Part shown: piece after piece, positions 6,616 to 8,691 of the stretch
Layout of the letters: each line of letters begins with the position of its first letter
Position numbering within the stretch: position 1 is the first letter of the stretch
The notes under the pieces: model-generated
Seen by the model: the letters and a program-made list of their open reading frames with translations, nothing else
Told to the model about the DNA's origin: nothing
Databases searched by the model: none
Program-made: the position numbers and the translations under genes
DNA from: Kordiimonadaceae bacterium
GTDB lineage: Bacteria; Pseudomonadota; Alphaproteobacteria; Sphingomonadales; Kordiimonadaceae
NCBI GenBank assembly: GCA_014238195.1
Contig: JABABO010000048.1
Coordinates: 1 to 8,691 of the forward strand
Direction: 5' to 3'
DNA length: 8,691 bases

Positions 6616-6638
6616 AAAGCGAATCAGCACAAACGCAA
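6611..6638 (-). promoter_or_regulatory. Candidate soxR promoter overlapping the SoxR-activated promoter
   Basis: On the minus strand TTGCGT (6638-6633) and TATTAT (6616-6611) are 16 bases apart. Transcription would start near 6604, within the SoxR box, giving a leader of about 54 bases. SoxR bound at its box would then block this promoter, an autoregulation inferred only from position. Confidence 0.35.
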
Positions 6639-6658
6639 GCAAAATATGGAGAGACAAC

Positions 6659-6793
6659 ATGCAAGCAACACTTATAAATACACAAGCACCAGCAAAACAA
6701 CATCACAGTGCGAAATCAGCGGCTAGTCAAGATAAACATTTATTTTGGCAGGCTTTGATTAAAATATTGTCTGGCACACTTTCAAAAAAATAA
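6659..6793 (+). CDS. Small protein of 44 residues directly under the SoxR promoter, unrecognised
   Basis: An ATG at 6659 opens a 44-codon frame ending in TAA at 6791-6793, with GGAGA (6648-6652) six bases upstream, a better ribosome binding site than several known genes here. It is the first frame after the SoxR-activated promoter, whose start should fall near 6622, and lies 36 bases ahead of the VOC gene. The peptide has a Gln/Lys/His/Ala-rich, probably disordered first half (MQATLINTQAPAKQHHSAKS) and a second half with a hydrophobic or amphipathic stretch (HLFWQALIKILSGTLSKK, residues 27-44) ending in lysines. There is no signal peptide and no cysteine. I do not recognise the family. It could be a membrane-surface peptide, a small regulatory protein, a translated leader, or a remnant; the strong ribosome binding site and the regulatory setting favour real translation. 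Codon use is AT-richer than in the flanking genes. Confidence 0.6.
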   Translation: MQATLINTQAPAKQHHSAKSAASQDKHLFWQALIKILSGTLSKK

Positions 6794-6829
6794 TACTCAA
6801 ATTGCAGAAAACTATAAAAGGAGTAAACC

Positions 6830-7258
6830 ATGATACGTTTGGAACATATTAATTTAGTGATCACCGATATGGAAAGCACACTCGCCTTTTACACGGCGGC
6901 TTTTCCTGATTATCACATCAGAAGCGAGGGCGAGGGGACTTGGTACGGTACACCCAGGCGCTGGCTGCATTTTGGTGATGATTATACCTATTTGGCGTTC
7001 AGTGATCATGGTCAAGGCAACAATCGTGACCTAAAAGGCCGCACCCCAGGCTTGGCGCATATCGCCTTCGAGGTGACAAATTTAACGGCACTTAAAGCGC
7101 GGATGGCAGCAGTTGGGTATGACATTAGCACACAAGGGACTGATAACCCACACAGGGATAATATTTATTATCTTGATCCAGATGGTCATGAAGTTGAATT
7201 TGTTGTGTATCACAGTGATCTGGTGGCGGAGCGAAATAATGATAGTGTCGCAGATTAA
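6830..7258 (+). CDS. VOC-superfamily (glyoxalase/bleomycin resistance/dioxygenase fold) protein
   Basis: The 142-residue product has the two beta-alpha-beta-beta-beta modules of the vicinal oxygen chelate fold. The first begins MIRLEHINLVITDMESTLAFY with His6; the second contains TPGLAHIAFEVTNLTALKARM (His77) and ends in YLDPDGHEVEFVVY with Glu123. His6, His77 and Glu123 sit where VOC enzymes bind a divalent metal. The substrate cannot be named: glyoxalases, fosfomycin- or bleomycin-type resistance proteins and dioxygenases share these features. The ATG at 6830 follows a strong AAAAGGAG by six bases. It lies 36 bases after the small ORF with no terminator between, so it is likely transcribed from the SoxR promoter. 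A weaker extra promoter (TTGTCT at 6767, TAATAC at 6791) is possible. The context suggests a role against redox-cycling or electrophilic compounds, by inference. Confidence 0.9.
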   Translation: MIRLEHINLVITDMESTLAFYTAAFPDYHIRSEGEGTWYGTPRRWLHFGDDYTYLAFSDHGQGNNRDLKGRTPGLAHIAFEVTNLTALKARMAAVGYDISTQGTDNPHRDNIYYLDPDGHEVEFVVYHSDLVAERNNDSVAD

Positions 7259-7314
7259 AATCAGGCTATAAACTATGGATAACTGTCAAAACGTTAGTTC
7301 AAAGAGGTCACCCC

Positions 7315-7689
7315 GTGGTTCATGCAACAGAAGCCTATAATCCAGAAAATATCTTTGCCAAAATTTTGCGCGGCGAAATACCGTGCACGCCTGTGTATGA
7401 AGATGACTATGCCCTCGCGTTTCCTGATATTAACCCGCAGGCACCGGTGCATATTTTAGTCATCCCGAAAGGGGATTATGTATCAGCGGCGGATTTTGCC
7501 GCAAATGCCCCTCCTGAAATGATCACAGGCTTTATGCGCGCACTAGGTAAAGTGGCCGCTGCGGCAGGGCTGGAGGATAGCGGATACCGCCTTATCAGTA
7601 ATGCAGGGCCTGACAGCCACCAAGAAGTACCGCATTTGCATTATCATATTTTAGGCGGGCAGCCCGTTGGCCCGCTTGTCGTGAAATAA
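7315..7689 (+). CDS. HIT-family protein (Hint-type nucleotide hydrolase/phosphoramidase)
   Basis: The 124-residue product carries the histidine triad HLHYHILGG (107-115), with His109 as the expected nucleophile, preceded by GYRLISNAGPDSHQEVPH, the standard Hint-branch C-terminal half. The N-terminal half, NIFAKILRGEIPCTPVYEDD and PVHILVIPKGDY, is also typical. Hint proteins bind purine nucleotides and hydrolyse AMP-lysine or AMP-amine phosphoramidates and acyl-adenylates; the physiological substrate is usually unclear. The start is GTG at 7315, with GAGG seven bases upstream; the nearby ATG at 7275 is out of frame. It lies 56 bases after the VOC gene on the same strand, so co-transcription is possible but not shown. 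Length is normal and nothing is missing. Confidence 0.95.
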   Translation: MVHATEAYNPENIFAKILRGEIPCTPVYEDDYALAFPDINPQAPVHILVIPKGDYVSAADFAANAPPEMITGFMRALGKVAAAAGLEDSGYRLISNAGPDSHQEVPHLHYHILGGQPVGPLVVK

Positions 7690-7690
7690 A

Positions 7691-7913
7691 ATCAGCTCAT
7701 TTGTTTGCTGTGGTGAAATTTCGGATTTTAGTATTGCAGGCTTTAGCAGTTCGCATGATGATTTTCCCGTCATGCTGAATTTATTTCAGCATCCATGGGT
7801 GGTTGAAGCCAGTGTTTGTATTAAAAGGCAATGGACCCTGTCCCTGAAGCTGGCTTTAGCCTACCAAGTTCAGGGTGACGGCTGGGGTTTTAGGCTGACA
7901 GTAACATTCCGTT
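7691..7913. repeat. Hairpin-rich intergenic repeat, copy 1
   Basis: The best conserved part runs from cgcatgatgatttt (7752) to ttttaggctgacagt (7902). Weaker similarity to copy 2 extends outward on both sides, from atcagctc at 7691 to about 7913. The left hairpin pairs ATGCTGAA (7772-7779) with TTCAGCAT (7785-7792). The right arm pairs ACCCTG (7835-7840) with CAGGGT (7871-7876), but is longer than in copy 2 by about 24 bases, which themselves contain GGCtttaGCC (7852-7861). The element lies between convergent genes, a common place for REP-like or MITE-like palindromes. No coding frame is convincing here. Confidence 0.8.
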
Positions 7914-8100
7914 ATCAGCTCGTTTTTTTGATGAAAAAATATTGGTGATTGGCGTTACGCATGATGATTTTCTCGTCATGCTGAACTTGGTTCAGCATCC
8001 ATGAGTGGTTTGGGCTTGTGTTTGCATTATAAGGCAATGGACCCTGAACCAAGTTCAGGGTGACGGTGGGGTTTTAGGCTGATAGTTCTACCGCGTTAAT
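7914..8100. repeat. Hairpin-rich intergenic repeat, copy 2
   Basis: The core runs from cgcatgatgatttt (7958) to ttttaggctgatagt (8086) and matches copy 1 in order along its length. It contains two perfect hairpins: ATGCTGAAC (7978-7986) with GTTCAGCAT (7990-7998), loop ttg; and ACCCTGAAC (8041-8049) with GTTCAGGGT (8053-8061), loop caa. The two hairpins are also inverted relative to each other, with aacttggtt on one side facing aaccaagtt on the other. Similar GTCATGCTGAAC / CAGGGTGAC palindromes are, from memory, widespread in alphaproteobacterial intergenic regions. They could also stop transcription from both sides of this convergent gap, though no T-runs follow. Confidence 0.85.
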
Positions 8101-8108
8101 CCATCCCC

Positions 8109-8345
8109 TTAAGGGTTTAATTCCCGCGCTTCATCGACCAGTAAAATCGGGATGCCGTCCTTTATGGGGTAGGCAAGCCCTGCTTTATGGCTGATCAGCT
8201 CCTGCGCGCTCGCGTCATAAGAAAGCGTTTCTTTGGTGACAGGGCAAACAACCAGTTCCAATAGTTTTGGGTCCGCGTGGCTGTGGCTTTGACCAGTGTC
8301 AGACGATTCAGGTGATTGGGGGGCTTGGTTTTGCGGATCAGTCAT
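8109..8345 (-). CDS. Trm112-family (UPF0434/YcaR-like) small protein
   Basis: The 78-residue product ends in the compact Trm112-like domain: LLELVVCPVTKETLSYDASAQELISHKAGLAYPIKDGIPILLVDEAREL, here given by its parts LLELVVCPVTKE (29-40), QELISHKAGLAYPI (48-61) and DGIPILLVDEAREL (63-76). Eukaryotic and archaeal Trm112 activates methyltransferases; the bacterial role is unsettled. Only one cysteine (Cys34) is present, so the zinc site of the eukaryotic proteins is absent, as is usual for this CPxT subgroup. Residues 1-26 are a hydrophilic Ser/Gln/His-rich extension (MTDPQNQAPQSPESSDTGQS) not needed for the fold. The ATG at 8345 follows AAGG by eight bases. A possible promoter on the minus strand is TTGATC with TATAAC 16 bases later, just upstream. 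The stop lies in the palindrome CCCTTAAGGG (8106-8115). Confidence 0.88.
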   Translation of the reverse strand: MTDPQNQAPQSPESSDTGQSHSHADPKLLELVVCPVTKETLSYDASAQELISHKAGLAYPIKDGIPILLVDEARELNP

Positions 8346-8451
8346 CGGTCACACCTTGTTATAATTCCAGTTGCGGCACGATCAAAAGGATGGCCTTGCG
8401 AGAAACAAAAACCTAACATTTATAACATACCAAGGATAGCAAAATCATACC

Positions 8452-8480
8452 TTGCACGCAGCACCCCTATATCGTTTAAT
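8452..8480 (+). promoter_or_regulatory. Candidate sigma-70-type promoter for the gene at 8513
   Basis: TTGCAC (8452-8457) and TTTAAT (8475-8480) are 17 bases apart. The predicted start near 8487 gives a leader of about 26 bases with AAAGG (8500-8504) eight bases before the ATG. Confidence 0.45.
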
Positions 8481-8512
8481 GATGCACTGCAATAAGTGTA
8501 AAGGTCCGTAAA

Positions 8513-8691
8513 ATGAATGACATGATTAAATCCGACACGGCCCTTGACCGCATCCGTGCCATTACCCAGATCAAATTATCGGTCGCTGATATTAATCGGG
8601 CCATATACGATGATCAGCTCAGCCATCTAGCACGCGCAAAATTGGGGGTTCATCGCTGGAACAACTGGGCCATCTGGGTGTTTAACCATAC
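8513..8691 (+). CDS. N-terminal part of an unrecognised protein; 3' end outside window
   Basis: An ATG at 8513, preceded by AAAGG eight bases upstream, opens a frame that stays open to the window end (59 codons plus two bases). The visible sequence starts MNDMIKSDTALDRIRAITQI, looks helical and mixed-charge up to about residue 40 (KLSVADINRAIYDDQLSHL), then turns tryptophan-rich near residues 48-56 (HRWNNWAIWVFNH). There is no signal peptide. I do not recognise the family from this fragment. An alternative start at the ATG three codons in (8522) is possible but has a poorer ribosome binding site. It is divergent from the Trm112-like gene across a 167-base gap. Confidence 0.6.
   Translation, partial: MNDMIKSDTALDRIRAITQIKLSVADINRAIYDDQLSHLARAKLGVHRWNNWAIWVFNH

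Noticed and set aside
6646..6726. Alternative short frame starting at ATG 6646, part of a longer open stretch that covers the SoxR box
   Set aside because: No ribosome binding site, and its ATG overlaps the GGAGA that serves the 44-codon ORF at 6659.
7655..7675. GCGGGC/GCCCGC inverted repeat as a terminator for the HIT gene
   Set aside because: It lies within the coding sequence before the stop and no T-run follows.
7691..8100. CRISPR-like or attachment-site array in the convergent gap
   Set aside because: Only two long, imperfect copies with internal palindromes; no short regular repeat-spacer pattern, no tRNA and no integrase.

Overview
The window looks like a chromosomal segment of an alphaproteobacterium. 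The main reasons are the divergent pairing of hisB-hisH-hisA-hisF-hisE with hslV-hslU, which is an arrangement known from this class, and the protein flavour: an HslV with an N-terminal propeptide, and a Trm112-like protein of the CPxT type. Base composition is moderate. I cannot name the genus.

Layout: (1) Positions 1-608 are the C-terminal end of a secreted RTX (calcium-binding nonapeptide) protein whose N-terminus lies outside the window. (2) A short convergent gap with overlapping inverted repeats (636-699) separates it from the minus-strand histidine block, transcribed hisB, hisH, hisA, hisF, hisE from 3930 down to 746. Its cistrons overlap by 4-7 bases except for a 35-base hisB-hisH gap that carries a hairpin. 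(3) A 229-base divergent control region (3931-4159) leads right into hslV-hslU, the two-part ATP-dependent protease, probably from a heat-shock-type promoter. (4) hslU converges with soxR, five bases between the stop codons. (5) Right of soxR lies an 18-base perfect SoxR operator inside a promoter with the 19-base spacer typical of MerR-family activation. It points into a previously uncalled 44-codon ORF (6659-6793), then a VOC/glyoxalase-fold gene and a HIT-family gene in the same direction. (6) The convergent gap 7690-8108 holds two diverged tandem copies of a hairpin-rich repeat. (7) A Trm112-family small gene (minus strand) and the first 59 codons of an unrecognised gene (plus strand) close the window.

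How the genes work together: the his block supplies most of the central and late-middle enzymes of histidine synthesis, with HisH and HisF forming the IGP synthase dimer. HslV and HslU form one protease. SoxR senses redox-active compounds and most likely activates the small ORF and the VOC gene directly, with no SoxS-like regulator visible. That soxR / small ORF / VOC unit is the most interesting part of the window: the operator and promoter are very clear, while the first product under their control is an undescribed 44-residue peptide.
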